Positions 19,460 to 30,295 of a stretch of DNA of 64,000 nt are shown here, piece by piece. Under the pieces are notes generated by a model, which had not been told where the DNA came from, ran no database searches, and saw only the letters and a list, made by a program, of their open reading frames with translations. Position numbers and translations under genes: made by a program. Source of the DNA: Chitinophagaceae bacterium (GTDB lineage Bacteria; Bacteroidota; Bacteroidia; Chitinophagales; Chitinophagaceae); NCBI GenBank assembly GCA_947380605.1, contig CANCRO010000003.1, positions 1 through 64,000 on the forward strand. The letters run 5' to 3'. The stretch's first letter is position 1, and every line of letters starts with the position of its first letter.

Positions 19460-20584
19460 ATGAAAAAAATTTTAGTACTCCTTACCAGCCTTGTTTTTTT
19501 ATTTTCTTGTAGTCCTTCTGTTCAAAAAGGTCAGTTTACCGTTACTGGAGAACTAAAAAATACCCCTGACCAACAGATCTATTTAGAAGAACTATATTTT
19601 AGTCAAAAAGATCCTGCTGTGCTTGATACTGCTGAAATTAAAAATGGCAAATTTTCATTGACTGCATTAGCCCCTGAAGAAGGCCTATATCGTTTGCGAC
19701 TTGAAAAAAGCCAAGCTGCCTTTATTTTTATCAATGATCAACCATCCATTCCGTTTTCTGCTGATTTAAATTCACTTTCAATCGAGAATGCAATGTTTAG
19801 TACTCAAGCGAATTATTTACTTAGAACATTCATGGCAGATATAGAAAAGCAAAGAAAAGAGCTGGAAGATAAAGCTTCCATTCTTCAACAATACAAAAAT
19901 CCGCTACCATCCGACAGTATGTATCTAGCAATGCAAGGAGATATTGTAAGTAAACAAGCTAAATTTCAACAATCCATTCTTCGCTATTTAGATACAACTA
20001 GCAATGCAGTAATGGCATTATTTAGTTTAGGCTATACTCGGGATATTGAGCCTGAAAAAATTGAAATAGCTATTGGCGGATTAACTAAACGTTTCCCGAC
20101 TAATCAAGCAATCGCTACCATCGTGGCTCAATACAAACAATTAATTGTCCAGAATAAATCATTACCTAAAGTAGGTGGAATGGCTCCTGAAATTACGATG
20201 GTAGATACTAGTGGTAAGCCTTTTTCTTTAAGCATGCTCCGTGGAAAATACGTACTTGTTGATTTTTGGGCAAGCTGGTGTGGTCCTTGTAGAGGCGAAA
20301 ATCCAAATGTTGTGAAAGCCTATAATGAGTTTAAAAATAAAAATTTTACTGTCTTAGGCGTTTCACTTGATAAAGAAAAAGCGCAATGGACAAAGGCGAT
20401 AGTAGAAGATAATCTTACTTGGTATCATATCAGTGATTTAAAATATTGGAGTAGTGCCGCTGTTGCTCTCTATGGAATTGAAGGGATTCCTTATAATGTT
20501 TTAGTTGATCCGCAGGGTAAAATTATTGCGACTAATTTAAGAGAAAATGATTTACACATCAAGTTGCAAGAATTAATAAAATAA
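19460..20584 (+). CDS. TlpA-like thioredoxin-fold lipoprotein with N-terminal DUF4369-like domain
   Basis: Lipobox VFLFSCSPS; FVDFWASWCGPCRGE-type active site (VDFWASWCGPCRGENP). Confidence 0.88.
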   Translation: MKKILVLLTSLVFLFSCSPSVQKGQFTVTGELKNTPDQQIYLEELYFSQKDPAVLDTAEIKNGKFSLTALAPEEGLYRLRLEKSQAAFIFINDQPSIPFSADLNSLSIENAMFSTQANYLLRTFMADIEKQRKELEDKASILQQYKNPLPSDSMYLAMQGDIVSKQAKFQQSILRYLDTTSNAVMALFSLGYTRDIEPEKIEIAIGGLTKRFPTNQAIATIVAQYKQLIVQNKSLPKVGGMAPEITMVDTSGKPFSLSMLRGKYVLVDFWASWCGPCRGENPNVVKAYNEFKNKNFTVLGVSLDKEKAQWTKAIVEDNLTWYHISDLKYWSSAAVALYGIEGIPYNVLVDPQGKIIATNLRENDLHIKLQELIK

Positions 20585-20638
20585 ATACTACCAATAATTT
20601 ATTAATCCCCTTAGCTCCAGAATATTAAAAATATCAAC

Positions 20639-22960
20639 CTATTTTTTTCGCAGATTTAATAATAATACAGGCAGTAAAACAAGGTTTGTAATCGTAGCTA
20701 CCAATAAGGTAACTGAAGTTAGCCAACCTAAAGCAATGGTTCCACCAAAGCTGCTAAAACAAAATATAATAAATCCTGCTATTAAAACTAAAGAAGTATA
20801 AACAATACTAAGCCCCGTATTTTGAATCGTTGCCGTTACCGTTGCAGGAATATCATTTCCGTAGGCAGGTAACTCTTGCTTGTAATTTACTAGAAAGCGA
20901 ATCGTAATATCAATGGCTATTCCTAATGCCACACTAAAGACTAGTACGGTTGAAGGTTTAAGCGGAACCCCCACCCAGCCCATTATTCCAGCAGTTATCA
21001 CCAAAGGAATCAAGTTAGGAATTAAAGAGCAAAGTAAAATTCTTGCCGATTTAAATAAATAAAGCATACAAAGTGATATCAGCAAAAACGCCCAAGCTAT
21101 ACTCTCTTTCAAACCGCTAATAATAAAGCTGCTACCTTCTAAAAAAGTAATACTCGTTCCAGTTAACTGCACTTTAAATAAGCTAGTGTCAAATAATTGA
21201 TTGGCTCTTTCATTGATACCATTTAAAACAATTGGTAACTGCTTGGTACCAAGGTCTGCCATATTCACACTGATACGAGTGGTTTGTCGAGCGCTATCAA
21301 TAAAAGAAGATAGCATCTTTGAAAAATTATTTTTTCTCCCACTATCATTTTTGTTTGGACGTAAATACTCTCCTACAAAAGCACCGTCAAAGCTATTGGG
21401 TAATCGGTAATTCGTAGAGTCGCCTTCATAAAAAGCCTGCTTAGCAAATTTTAATCCTTCAGCAAGACTTAGTGGCCGACTCATATCTTTTTGAGCAGCT
21501 ATATATTGGGAGAAGGAGTCAACTTTTTCAAAAACTGAAAGCGCGCGCATCCCACTTAATCCATTTCGCTTTTTTGTATCCACCACAATCTCTAATGGCA
21601 TTACTCCCTTAAAGTTTTTTTCAAAAAACTTCATATCCGTATATATTTTATCCGTCTTCGGTAAATCATCGACAATAAAAGCTACTGTGTTTAACTTAAA
21701 AATTCCAACAATAGAAAATGCCACTACAAATCCTGTAATAATATAGACTGGCTTTTGATGATGAACCACCCATTTTTCTATTTTCAATAAAAAACTAGTC
21801 AGCCATTTATTGTCAAGATACTTAGTATGTGCAGGCTTAGGAGCTGGTAAATAACTCAATGCGGCGGGTAATAAAATAAAGGAAATCACAAAAATCAACA
21901 TGATGCTAATTCCCGCTACCACTCCAAATTCTTGCAATACAGCACTTTTAGTAAGTGCAAAAACTGCAAATCCAATAGCTGCTGAAATATTACAAAACAA
22001 GGTGACCACTCCCATTTTACTAACCATATCTATTAGTGATTGGTTTTTGTCTCTGCTGCTCAAAAAGGAACTATGATACTTATTGATAAAATAAATACAA
22101 TTGGGAATTCCGATTACCACTACCAGGGGCGGTGTTAATGCCGTTAGCAAACTTATTTTATACCCGCACAACTGCAATACCCCTAGACTCCAAATTACTC
22201 CGAGTATCACCACTAATAATGAAAGCAGCATCGTACTGAAAGAACGAAAAAATAGTAATAAAATTAAAGCGCTTAATAATAAAGAGCCAATTAAAAATAT
22301 TTTCATTTCTTTTTGTAATCTATCGGCTACTACCGTTCTTATTAGCGGTAGTCCGCTGAGATGAACTTCGATTTTAGTATTTTTTTCAAAATCATTAGCT
22401 GCCTTTGTAATATCCATCACAATTTTTGAGCGCTTTGGAGAATTGAGCGAATCTCTATTAATTCTTACCCCCATTAAATATGCATGGGTTTGAGTATTGT
22501 ATAAAAGAGAATTATAAAAGGGGAGATTCAAAAATATTTTACTCGCAGAATCAAGTGCTGTTTGAGTTTCAATACCATCTGCAAATATTTTAACCGCATT
22601 TAACTTCTCGGTTACCGAATCTTTTTGAAGATTAATAGAAGTAGGAACACTCAATACATCCTCTACATCTGCTACTTTCTTTAATTGCTTTTGTAAAAGA
22701 TTGTAAGCAGAAAAAGTATTCAAATCAAAAAAATGATCGGTTTGAATACCTAGGACTAACACGTTACCATCATCACCAAATTTTTCTCTGAATAACTTAT
22801 ACTCCTGGTATTTGGGATTGTCAATTGGAATTGCTTTAGCAAATTCATAACTCAGTTTAACTTTACTAGCAAAAAATCCCATTATGCCAGTAACAACAAA
22901 TAATATTATTAATAAGGGTAATCGGTTTTTAATTACTAGGGTTCCTAAGCGTTTCCACAT
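20639..22960 (-). CDS. MMPL/RND-superfamily transporter
   Basis: About 12 TM helices, two SSD/MMPL halves (LRTVVADRLQKEMKIFLIGSLLLSALILLLFFRS; SVALGIAIDITIRFL). Start at MWKRLGTL. Confidence 0.87.
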   Translation of the reverse strand: MWKRLGTLVIKNRLPLLIILFVVTGIMGFFASKVKLSYEFAKAIPIDNPKYQEYKLFREKFGDDGNVLVLGIQTDHFFDLNTFSAYNLLQKQLKKVADVEDVLSVPTSINLQKDSVTEKLNAVKIFADGIETQTALDSASKIFLNLPFYNSLLYNTQTHAYLMGVRINRDSLNSPKRSKIVMDITKAANDFEKNTKIEVHLSGLPLIRTVVADRLQKEMKIFLIGSLLLSALILLLFFRSFSTMLLSLLVVILGVIWSLGVLQLCGYKISLLTALTPPLVVVIGIPNCIYFINKYHSSFLSSRDKNQSLIDMVSKMGVVTLFCNISAAIGFAVFALTKSAVLQEFGVVAGISIMLIFVISFILLPAALSYLPAPKPAHTKYLDNKWLTSFLLKIEKWVVHHQKPVYIITGFVVAFSIVGIFKLNTVAFIVDDLPKTDKIYTDMKFFEKNFKGVMPLEIVVDTKKRNGLSGMRALSVFEKVDSFSQYIAAQKDMSRPLSLAEGLKFAKQAFYEGDSTNYRLPNSFDGAFVGEYLRPNKNDSGRKNNFSKMLSSFIDSARQTTRISVNMADLGTKQLPIVLNGINERANQLFDTSLFKVQLTGTSITFLEGSSFIISGLKESIAWAFLLISLCMLYLFKSARILLCSLIPNLIPLVITAGIMGWVGVPLKPSTVLVFSVALGIAIDITIRFLVNYKQELPAYGNDIPATVTATIQNTGLSIVYTSLVLIAGFIIFCFSSFGGTIALGWLTSVTLLVATITNLVLLPVLLLNLRKK

Positions 22961-23294
22961 ATTTAACTGATTGGTGATATAGTTTTGCAAAGAAAAACTA
23001 TTTAATTGAATTGATTTAAATGGATTTTATATAGAATTCTTGAATTTGATTATTAGTCTGATAAAATATTTAAAAGAAGCCGGCATTTGCTAGGTTATTT
23101 GATGGGATATTTTGAAATTTTTTCATAATTCCAAAAAAACGCTGATAGTGTCAAATTCAATCCTTAAAACCTTAGGAATTCGGACTAATTAAATCTATAA
23201 TCAATTATCCTATGAGCAGAGCAGCTGAATGTTTCCTATTTTTACTGTCGATTAAGATCACCCAATCATAAAATTCTGCTGAAGATTTAGCGCC

Positions 23295-24026
23295 ATGACG
23301 CATAAAACAAAAGGAATCGTTTTAAGAACCATCAAATATGGTGAAACAAGCTTAGTAGTAACGGTGTTTACCGAGCTTTTCGGCCTACAAACCTATATGG
23401 TAAATGGGGTAAGGACTGCTAAAAAATCTTCTGCCAAAGCAAATCATTTTCAACCTGGCGCTATTTTAGATTTGGTGGTTTACCATAGCGATCAAAAATC
23501 GATGCAACGAATAAAAGAATTTAAATGGGACTTTTTATTCCAAGAAGTCTTGAGTGACGTTATTAAAAATAGTCTTGCCCTCTATATTGTAGAACTGTTA
23601 CAAAAATGCTTGAAACAACCAGAACAAAATACTTCTCTATTTCATTTTTGCGAAGATATTTTAATACAACTAGACTCGGCTGAAAAGGAAGTGACTGCGA
23701 ACTTTGCTTTGTACTTTTCACTTCAATTGCCACAATTTTTCGGATTCAAGATGAATGACAATTACGAAGACGAATTAACCATTTTAGATTTAGAAGAAGG
23801 CAATTTCGTGGCAAGAAATCCAGAACATCCACATTTTATTGAAGGAAAATATGCTGAAATTACCTCTCAGCTTTTAAAAGCAATGCACCCGGATGAATTA
23901 AATCAGTTTAAATTTCACCAGGATACAAGAAGGGCCTTATTAGCGCATTACCTCATTTACTACGCTCTCCACATCACCGATTTTGGACAAATGAAAACAC
24001 TGGCGATTTTACAAGAAGTTTTTTAA
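23295..24026 (+). CDS. recO: DNA repair protein RecO
   Basis: KTKGIVLRTIKYGETSLVVTVFTELFGLQTYMVNGVR. Confidence 0.92.
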   Translation: MTHKTKGIVLRTIKYGETSLVVTVFTELFGLQTYMVNGVRTAKKSSAKANHFQPGAILDLVVYHSDQKSMQRIKEFKWDFLFQEVLSDVIKNSLALYIVELLQKCLKQPEQNTSLFHFCEDILIQLDSAEKEVTANFALYFSLQLPQFFGFKMNDNYEDELTILDLEEGNFVARNPEHPHFIEGKYAEITSQLLKAMHPDELNQFKFHQDTRRALLAHYLIYYALHITDFGQMKTLAILQEVF

Positions 24027-24028
24027 TG

Positions 24029-25339
24029 CTATACTATTCGTTTGGCGGAGGACTGTTGATTTAGCTGAAGCGATTGACTATTTTCTATCAAAACAATTCC
24101 AGGCTTTTTGCCTTTTTCAAAACTTCCTACCAACGAATCAAGTTGCAAGGCCTTGGCACCATTGATGGTTGCCCATTGTAAAAGAGTAGACAATGGAATA
24201 TCAAGATTACTAGAAAGCTGAATGGTTTTTAGCTCTTCTAAAATATTCAACTGGTGATTGCTTGCAAGACTATCTGTACCTATGGCAATATTGCAATTAC
24301 TATTCATCAGCATTTGAATGGGAGGAGTTTTTTTCTCGATATACTGATTGGCATTTATACAAATGCAATGACTAAATAATGACTGTTGATTTTCTGAAAA
24401 TTTATTCAAAAAATCAAGATCGCTTTCATTGGTAAAAGTATTATGAACTGATAATATCGATTGTTGCTTATCAAAATACGGAAGCCAACTTTGAAAACTC
24501 GATTTGCCAGTAGGCTCAAAAGAAGTAATATCGATTCCGAAATTTTTATAGAGTGATAAGAATCCGCCTTCCTTAGCTAAATAAAGTTGATCCTCGGCAG
24601 CACATTCCTGGTTATGAATGGTAATTAACTGCCCTGCAGTATTTTCATTAAGCAAATGAAATAGATTTTTGGAAACACTGTAGGGTGCATGAGGAGAAAG
24701 GGTTGCAGGATGAGAAGGGAGTTCATTTTTGAATTGTTCAAATACCAATTTCATCGCGTCTAATCTAGAATTTGCCGCCTCACCTACAAATCCGCTTACC
24801 TCGATAAAATTATGCCATAAGAGTTTGCTTGATTGCTTTACAGCAATAGAATCCATCGAATTGCAAATGTCACCCACCGCTACAACGCCCGATTGGTACA
24901 TTTTCCTATCTGCTTCCTCCATTGCTTCCAGCTGCTGCTCATTTCCCTTAGATCGACCAGTCATTACCTGCTGTACAAAGTCTACCAGGCCTGTATTTTC
25001 TGGAATCCTTCCTTTTAAATGACTTAATTCAAGATGACAATGCGCATTTACAAAACCAGGACTAATCATACCGTTTAATTCCTCAATTCCATCGCCGGCA
25101 TCTTTGGTATTTACTAGGTCAATAATAACGCCAGACCTATCCGTAATTAACACAGCAGGCGCTGAAAGTATTTCATATCCGGTAAAAATATAGTCTGCTG
25201 TGAATTTTCTGTACAAAATGATTCGTTGATATAATGTAAATTTGCGGCTAATTATAAAAGCAATGCAATTTATAATTGCTAAAGTTCTTAAATAAAAAAT
25301 AAAAAGGCCAATAAAGATTAATAAAAATAATGGGGGCAA
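24029..25339 (-). CDS. Amidohydrolase family protein (chlorohydrolase/deaminase-like); N-terminus uncertain
   Basis: GMISPGFVNAHCHLELSHLKG, LSPHAPYSVS, IHNQEC, IGTDSLASNHQLNILEEL. True start probably near ILYRKFTADYIF (about 25.2 kb), possibly a non-ATG codon. Confidence 0.85.
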   Translation of the reverse strand: MPPLFLLIFIGLFIFYLRTLAIINCIAFIISRKFTLYQRIILYRKFTADYIFTGYEILSAPAVLITDRSGVIIDLVNTKDAGDGIEELNGMISPGFVNAHCHLELSHLKGRIPENTGLVDFVQQVMTGRSKGNEQQLEAMEEADRKMYQSGVVAVGDICNSMDSIAVKQSSKLLWHNFIEVSGFVGEAANSRLDAMKLVFEQFKNELPSHPATLSPHAPYSVSKNLFHLLNENTAGQLITIHNQECAAEDQLYLAKEGGFLSLYKNFGIDITSFEPTGKSSFQSWLPYFDKQQSILSVHNTFTNESDLDFLNKFSENQQSLFSHCICINANQYIEKKTPPIQMLMNSNCNIAIGTDSLASNHQLNILEELKTIQLSSNLDIPLSTLLQWATINGAKALQLDSLVGSFEKGKKPGIVLIENSQSLQLNQQSSAKRIV

Positions 25340-25434
25340 TTGAATGAATCAGCTGTCATTTTTATTAAACGATTCAACCTATTAAGAAGATTTTTTAGCT
25401 CCTATTGTTAGCGCATAGGATTCAAAAATATATT

Positions 25435-26499
25435 ATGTTAGATAAATTAGATGCGATAAAAGGACGTTTTGACAATTTGGGAGTGGCATTAACCAATCCT
25501 GAAATTGTAAGTGACAATAAAAAATTTACTTCCATCAGTAAAGAATACCGCAGTTTAGAAAAAATTGTTCAGGCTAGAGATGCCTATGTTCGTTTATTGG
25601 ACGACATTGAATTCAACAAGGAAGTATTGAGTGGTGACGATGCAGAAATGAGAGATCTCGCCAAACAAGAATTACCAGTGTTGGATGAAAAGAAGGAAGC
25701 ATTAGAGAAAGCCCTGCGCAATATGCTTATTCCAAAAGATCCTTATGATGAAAAGAATGCCATTTTAGAAATAAGGGCTGGCACTGGAGGTGATGAAGCA
25801 TCCCTTTTTGCTGGAGACCTATTAAGAATGTATTTAAAATATTGTGAAAAAAAGGGTTGGAGAACTGCTTTACTTAGTGAAAGCGAAGGAACCGCAGGTG
25901 GCTATAAAGAAGTTCAGGTAGAAGTAGTAGGCGATGATGTATATGGTACTATGAAATTTGAAAGTGGTGTTCACCGGGTTCAAAGGGTACCTGATACTGA
26001 AGCCAGTGGTAGGGTTCACACGAGTGCGGCAACTGTTGCAGTAATGCCCGAAGCGGAAGAAGTGGATTTTGAACTAAAAGAAAGTGATGTAAAAATGGAA
26101 ACCGCTAGAAGTGGTGGAGCGGGTGGTCAAAATGTAAATAAGGTGGAAACAAAAGTGTTTTTAACCCACAAGCCAACAGGTATTGTAGTCATGTGTCAAA
26201 CTGAAAGGAGTCAGTTGGGTAACAAAGAAAAAGCAATGGACATGCTTAGGACTCGTCTGTATGATGAGGAGGTTCGTAAAGCAGAGGAAGCTATTGCCCA
26301 TAAAAGAAAAAGCTTGGTAAGCACCGGTGATAGAAGTGCTAAAATTAGAACCTATAATTTCCCTCAAGGCAGAGTGACCGATCACCGAATTGGACTTACG
26401 GTTTATAACTTAGATAATGTATTAAATGGTGAGGTTCAGGAGTTCATTGACGCCTTGCAATTTGCTGAAAATGCAGAAAAAATGGCAACCCCTAGTTAA
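25435..26499 (+). CDS. prfA: Peptide chain release factor 1
   Basis: [38 protein letters not shown] (GGQ), RVTDHRIG. Confidence 0.96.
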   Translation: MLDKLDAIKGRFDNLGVALTNPEIVSDNKKFTSISKEYRSLEKIVQARDAYVRLLDDIEFNKEVLSGDDAEMRDLAKQELPVLDEKKEALEKALRNMLIPKDPYDEKNAILEIRAGTGGDEASLFAGDLLRMYLKYCEKKGWRTALLSESEGTAGGYKEVQVEVVGDDVYGTMKFESGVHRVQRVPDTEASGRVHTSAATVAVMPEAEEVDFELKESDVKMETARSGGAGGQNVNKVETKVFLTHKPTGIVVMCQTERSQLGNKEKAMDMLRTRLYDEEVRKAEEAIAHKRKSLVSTGDRSAKIRTYNFPQGRVTDHRIGLTVYNLDNVLNGEVQEFIDALQFAENAEKMATPS

Positions 26500-26776
26500 A
26501 TTAGGGAGTCCAGGCCTTTATTGACCGATCTTAGACTAACCCCAAGTTGTCCTAAAACTTAGCCCTTTTTGCAAAAAGTATGCAGTCAACTGTAAATTTT
26601 TGTTAAAGCCAAATAAAATTTACAATTCTAATCCAACAGTTAATTGAAAATATTAACTTTATATCCATAGAATAAGAATTACATATATATTTTAATCTAA
26701 ATATATTGTTTAATTTCCTTATTTATAATAATATTTTAATTCAACTTTTTCACATAAGCAGTTAGTTTTGGTAAAC

Positions 26777-26806
26777 GGCCCTTGTTTCTACAGGGGCTGA
26801 TTTTTT
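26777..26806 (+). terminator. Intrinsic-terminator-like hairpin with T6 tail
   Basis: GCCCTTGT-TTCT-ACAGGGGC (8 bp, one G-T) followed by tga then TTTTTT; about 280 nt after the prfA stop. Confidence 0.6.
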
Positions 26807-27117
26807 ATATAGAAATAATTGATAGCGCTTCTCTTATTTGAATATTACTACTAATTCATTCTGAAAAAATTGATAGCTCGTCTTACTAAAACAGATCATA
26901 CTTCAGGTAATCATTAAACTATCTAGCTTCATTACATGGAGAAATACAACATTAAAAAAAAATGTTATGGAACTTATATTAATAGTTGATTTTGCTGATT
27001 TTATTAAAAAAGTAGTTGCCTGACAATCTATTCCTACAATGGTAAAAGAGTTTTACCTTTAACCCAATTTTAGAATCGAGCAATAAACATAGTTTATAAT
27101 ATATTTAATTTATTGAA

Positions 27118-28008
27118 GTGGCTACAAGTGCATCAGAAAGAAAATCTTTCTTTAAAAGAATAAGTGGAAAGGAAAAAAATGAAGAGGAATCAGAAATGAC
27201 CTTTTTTGACCACATTGAAGAATTGCGTTGGCATATTATGCGTTCTATCATTGCCTGGTTAGTAGCAGCTATTGCAATTTTTGTATACATCGATTGGGTA
27301 TATGATAATATTATTTTAGCTCCCGCTAATAAAGACTTCTTTACTTATGGAGCCCTTTGTCGCTTTGGTAACTGGCTTCACCTAGGAGATAGTCTCTGTA
27401 TGCCTCCTGTTAAAATTGATTTTCAGGTTACCACTGTAAATGGAACTTTTACCTCTGCCATCTCCATTGCGATGATAGGAGGAATCATTGCAGCCTTTCC
27501 CTATATATTTTGGGAGGTATGGCGCTTCATAAAACCTGCTTTATCTCCCAAAGAAAGAAGATACGGCACTGGAAGTATTTTTTGGGTTTCCCTATGCTTC
27601 TTTACTGGCGCAGCTTTCGGCTATTTTTTGTTAGCCCCTTTTACCTTTAACTTTTTAGCCAGTTTTTCTTTAGGGAAAACTGGTATGATTGTCTATCGCC
27701 CAGCAATAGATGATTATATTGATAGTCTCACTAACTTAATGTTAGGTTGTGGAATTGCTTTTGAATTGCCTGTACTATCCTATGTACTCGCAAAAATTGG
27801 ATTGATTACGGGAAGCTTTTTAAAAAAATATTTCAAATTCGCTTTCGTAATCATACTGGTAGTAGCAGCGATTATTACCCCTTCTCCAGACTGGACCAGC
27901 CAATTTTTAGTGGCCCTTCCGCTATTGTTACTTTACTGGATAAGTATCCTTTTAGCTACTCGAGTGGAAAAGAAAAGAAAGAAAGATGAAGAAAAAGAAT
28001 GGAGCTAA
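27118..28008 (+). CDS. tatC: Sec-independent protein translocase TatC
   Basis: MTFFDHIEELRWHIMRSIIAW, FWEVWRFIKPALSPKERR, FELPVLSYVLAKIGLI. Apparent GTG start. Confidence 0.95.
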   Translation: MATSASERKSFFKRISGKEKNEEESEMTFFDHIEELRWHIMRSIIAWLVAAIAIFVYIDWVYDNIILAPANKDFFTYGALCRFGNWLHLGDSLCMPPVKIDFQVTTVNGTFTSAISIAMIGGIIAAFPYIFWEVWRFIKPALSPKERRYGTGSIFWVSLCFFTGAAFGYFLLAPFTFNFLASFSLGKTGMIVYRPAIDDYIDSLTNLMLGCGIAFELPVLSYVLAKIGLITGSFLKKYFKFAFVIILVVAAIITPSPDWTSQFLVALPLLLLYWISILLATRVEKKRKKDEEKEWS

Positions 28009-28049
28009 TATTAAATAATCACGAATAACTAATTTATAATTATAAAAAA

Positions 28050-28496
28050 ATGGCTTTTAATTTAACCCTACCCATTGCAATTGGTTCAGATCATGCTGGC
28101 TTTGAATGTAAAGAAAAATTGATTTCAATATTTAAAGCAAAAGGCTTGCTATTAAAAGATTTGGGTTGCTATTCAGCCGATACGGTTGACTACCCCGATT
28201 TTGCTCACCCCGTTGCGCTGTCTGTTGAAAAGGGAGAAGCTGCTTTTGGAATTTTACTCTGTGGTAGTGCTAATGGTGTTGCGATAAGCGCAAATAAACA
28301 CCAAGGAATTAGAGCAGCCCTCTGCTGGACAGAAGAAATTGCTGAGTTATCCCGCAAGCATAATGATGCGAATGTTCTTTGTATACCTGCTCGCTTTGTT
28401 ACTGTAGCGGTTGCTGAAAACATGGTGGAACTTTTTATGAATACTCCTTTCGAAGGAGGTCGTCATCAAAGTAGGGTGGACAAAATTTCTTGCTAA
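28050..28496 (+). CDS. rpiB: Ribose 5-phosphate isomerase B
   Basis: IAIGSDHAGFECKE, DYPDFAHPVA, LLCGSANGVAISANKHQGIRAALCW. Confidence 0.95.
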   Translation: MAFNLTLPIAIGSDHAGFECKEKLISIFKAKGLLLKDLGCYSADTVDYPDFAHPVALSVEKGEAAFGILLCGSANGVAISANKHQGIRAALCWTEEIAELSRKHNDANVLCIPARFVTVAVAENMVELFMNTPFEGGRHQSRVDKISC

Positions 28497-28657
28497 AATT
28501 TAGGCTTCTATTAATGAAACAAATCAACGCTATCTTAAGAAATTAATATGCCTCAGAATTGACTTTGCTTAATACCCTACTGTATTCCTGTTGTAAATTA
28601 TTGACGTCCTTAAAAAATTAAATTCAAATTTCTCATTGTCTTAATAAAATTTTAAAA

Positions 28658-30244
28658 ATGAAAAATCTACTCTCGTTTATTCTTGTATTGATGAGTACCC
28701 CTTTTATTGGTTTCACTCAATCAAACAATGCAGCCAAATATGCTGCTACAATTACGACCAAAGACTTAAAAAAACACCTAACTATCATCGCTAGTGATGA
28801 AATGGAAGGAAGAGAAACAGGGACACTTGGTCAACGCAAGGCTGCAGCTTATATAGAAAAACAATTTAAATTATTGGGCCTAAAGGCTGCGCCTGCATTA
28901 AAAAATTACCAACAAATGTATCCTCTCTACCAAGATAGTCTTGTTAAAAGTGAATTGACTATTGACGGTAAAACAATCGAGTTCGGAAAAGATTATTACT
29001 GTCAAGCCAATATTAGCGAAACCGGCACATTTACAAGTAATAAAATCATTTTAGTAGGATACGGCATTGATGATAAAAATTATTCTGATTATACAGGAAA
29101 GGATGTGAGTGGAAAAATAGTTGTTTTCTTTTCAGGTGAACCAAAAAAAGATGGCAAATACTTTTTAAGCGGAACCAACCGCATTTCAGAATGGACTTAC
29201 CCTGGAACAGAAAAAAAATTAGCAGTTGCTGCGGCAAAAGGAGCTGCAGGCGCATTCGTCATCAGTTCTACTCAGGCTAGTTTTATGGCCAGAACAATTG
29301 AGTCCAATATTAAATCGAATGTTTATTACCCAAGAACTTCCGCTGATGGGAAAAAAATAAATCATGCCATTCTATCGCATGCATTTGCTGCTAGCATTTT
29401 CAACAATCAATTTGATGCAATGCTGAAGATTGCAAAATCTGGACAAGCATTTGACCAAGGAGCTAAATTTGAAAAAGATATTGCTGCCTCATTAAAATAT
29501 ACTAAAAAAAGAACCGTAATCAATGCAAGTAATGTAATTGGTATAATAGAAGGCACTGATAAAAAAGATGAATTTGTTTTTTTAACAGGTCACTATGATC
29601 ATCTTGGAAAACATGATGGTAAAATATACTATGGTGCTGATGACGATGGTAGTGGAACCTGTGCCGTTATTGAAATGGCAGAAGCTTTTGCAAAGGCAAA
29701 GGCAGCAGGAAAAGGCCCCAGAAGAACAATGGTTTTCATGACGGTTAGTGGTGAAGAAAAAGGATTATGGGGTAGCGAATATTATGGCGATCATCCAGTT
29801 TTCCCATTGGATAAAACATCGGTCGATTTAAACACAGACATGGTAGGAAGAATTGATACTGAAAGACAAAAAGATGATACACTGAATTATGTTTATGTAA
29901 TCGGTCATGACAAACTCAGTAGTGAATTACAAGCCATTAATGAAGGGGTAAATAATCAATATACTCATCTAGTATTAGATTATAAATATGATGACCCTAA
30001 TGACCAGAATAGAATATACTATAGAAGTGATCATTATAATTTTGCAAAATTAGGAGTGCCTATTTTGTTTTATTATGATGGTATGTTACAAGCTGATTAT
30101 CACAAACCAACTGATACCGTAGAAAAAATTAACTGGGAATTGTATGAGAAAAGAGTAAGAATGATCTTTCACACCGCTTGGGAAATTGCTAATCGGGATG
30201 AAATGCTAAAAAGAGATATCCCCTTAGGGACTGGCACAAGATAA
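28658..30244 (+). CDS. Secreted M28 family (Zn-dependent) peptidase with PA-like insert
   Basis: Signal peptide; TGHYDHLG, GADDDGSGTCAVIEMAEAF, SGEEKGLWGSEYY. Confidence 0.92.
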   Translation: MKNLLSFILVLMSTPFIGFTQSNNAAKYAATITTKDLKKHLTIIASDEMEGRETGTLGQRKAAAYIEKQFKLLGLKAAPALKNYQQMYPLYQDSLVKSELTIDGKTIEFGKDYYCQANISETGTFTSNKIILVGYGIDDKNYSDYTGKDVSGKIVVFFSGEPKKDGKYFLSGTNRISEWTYPGTEKKLAVAAAKGAAGAFVISSTQASFMARTIESNIKSNVYYPRTSADGKKINHAILSHAFAASIFNNQFDAMLKIAKSGQAFDQGAKFEKDIAASLKYTKKRTVINASNVIGIIEGTDKKDEFVFLTGHYDHLGKHDGKIYYGADDDGSGTCAVIEMAEAFAKAKAAGKGPRRTMVFMTVSGEEKGLWGSEYYGDHPVFPLDKTSVDLNTDMVGRIDTERQKDDTLNYVYVIGHDKLSSELQAINEGVNNQYTHLVLDYKYDDPNDQNRIYYRSDHYNFAKLGVPILFYYDGMLQADYHKPTDTVEKINWELYEKRVRMIFHTAWEIANRDEMLKRDIPLGTGTR

Positions 30245-30280
30245 AAAAATAGGCTTCCAAAATGGAAGCCTATTTTTTTT
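30244..30280. terminator. Bidirectional intrinsic terminator between the M28 peptidase and the DHS-like gene
   Basis: AAAAAATAGGCTTCCA-AAA-TGGAAGCCTATTTTTT, an essentially perfect inverted repeat with A/T-run flanks. Confidence 0.93.
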
Positions 30281-30295
30281 GTACTACCTATAATT

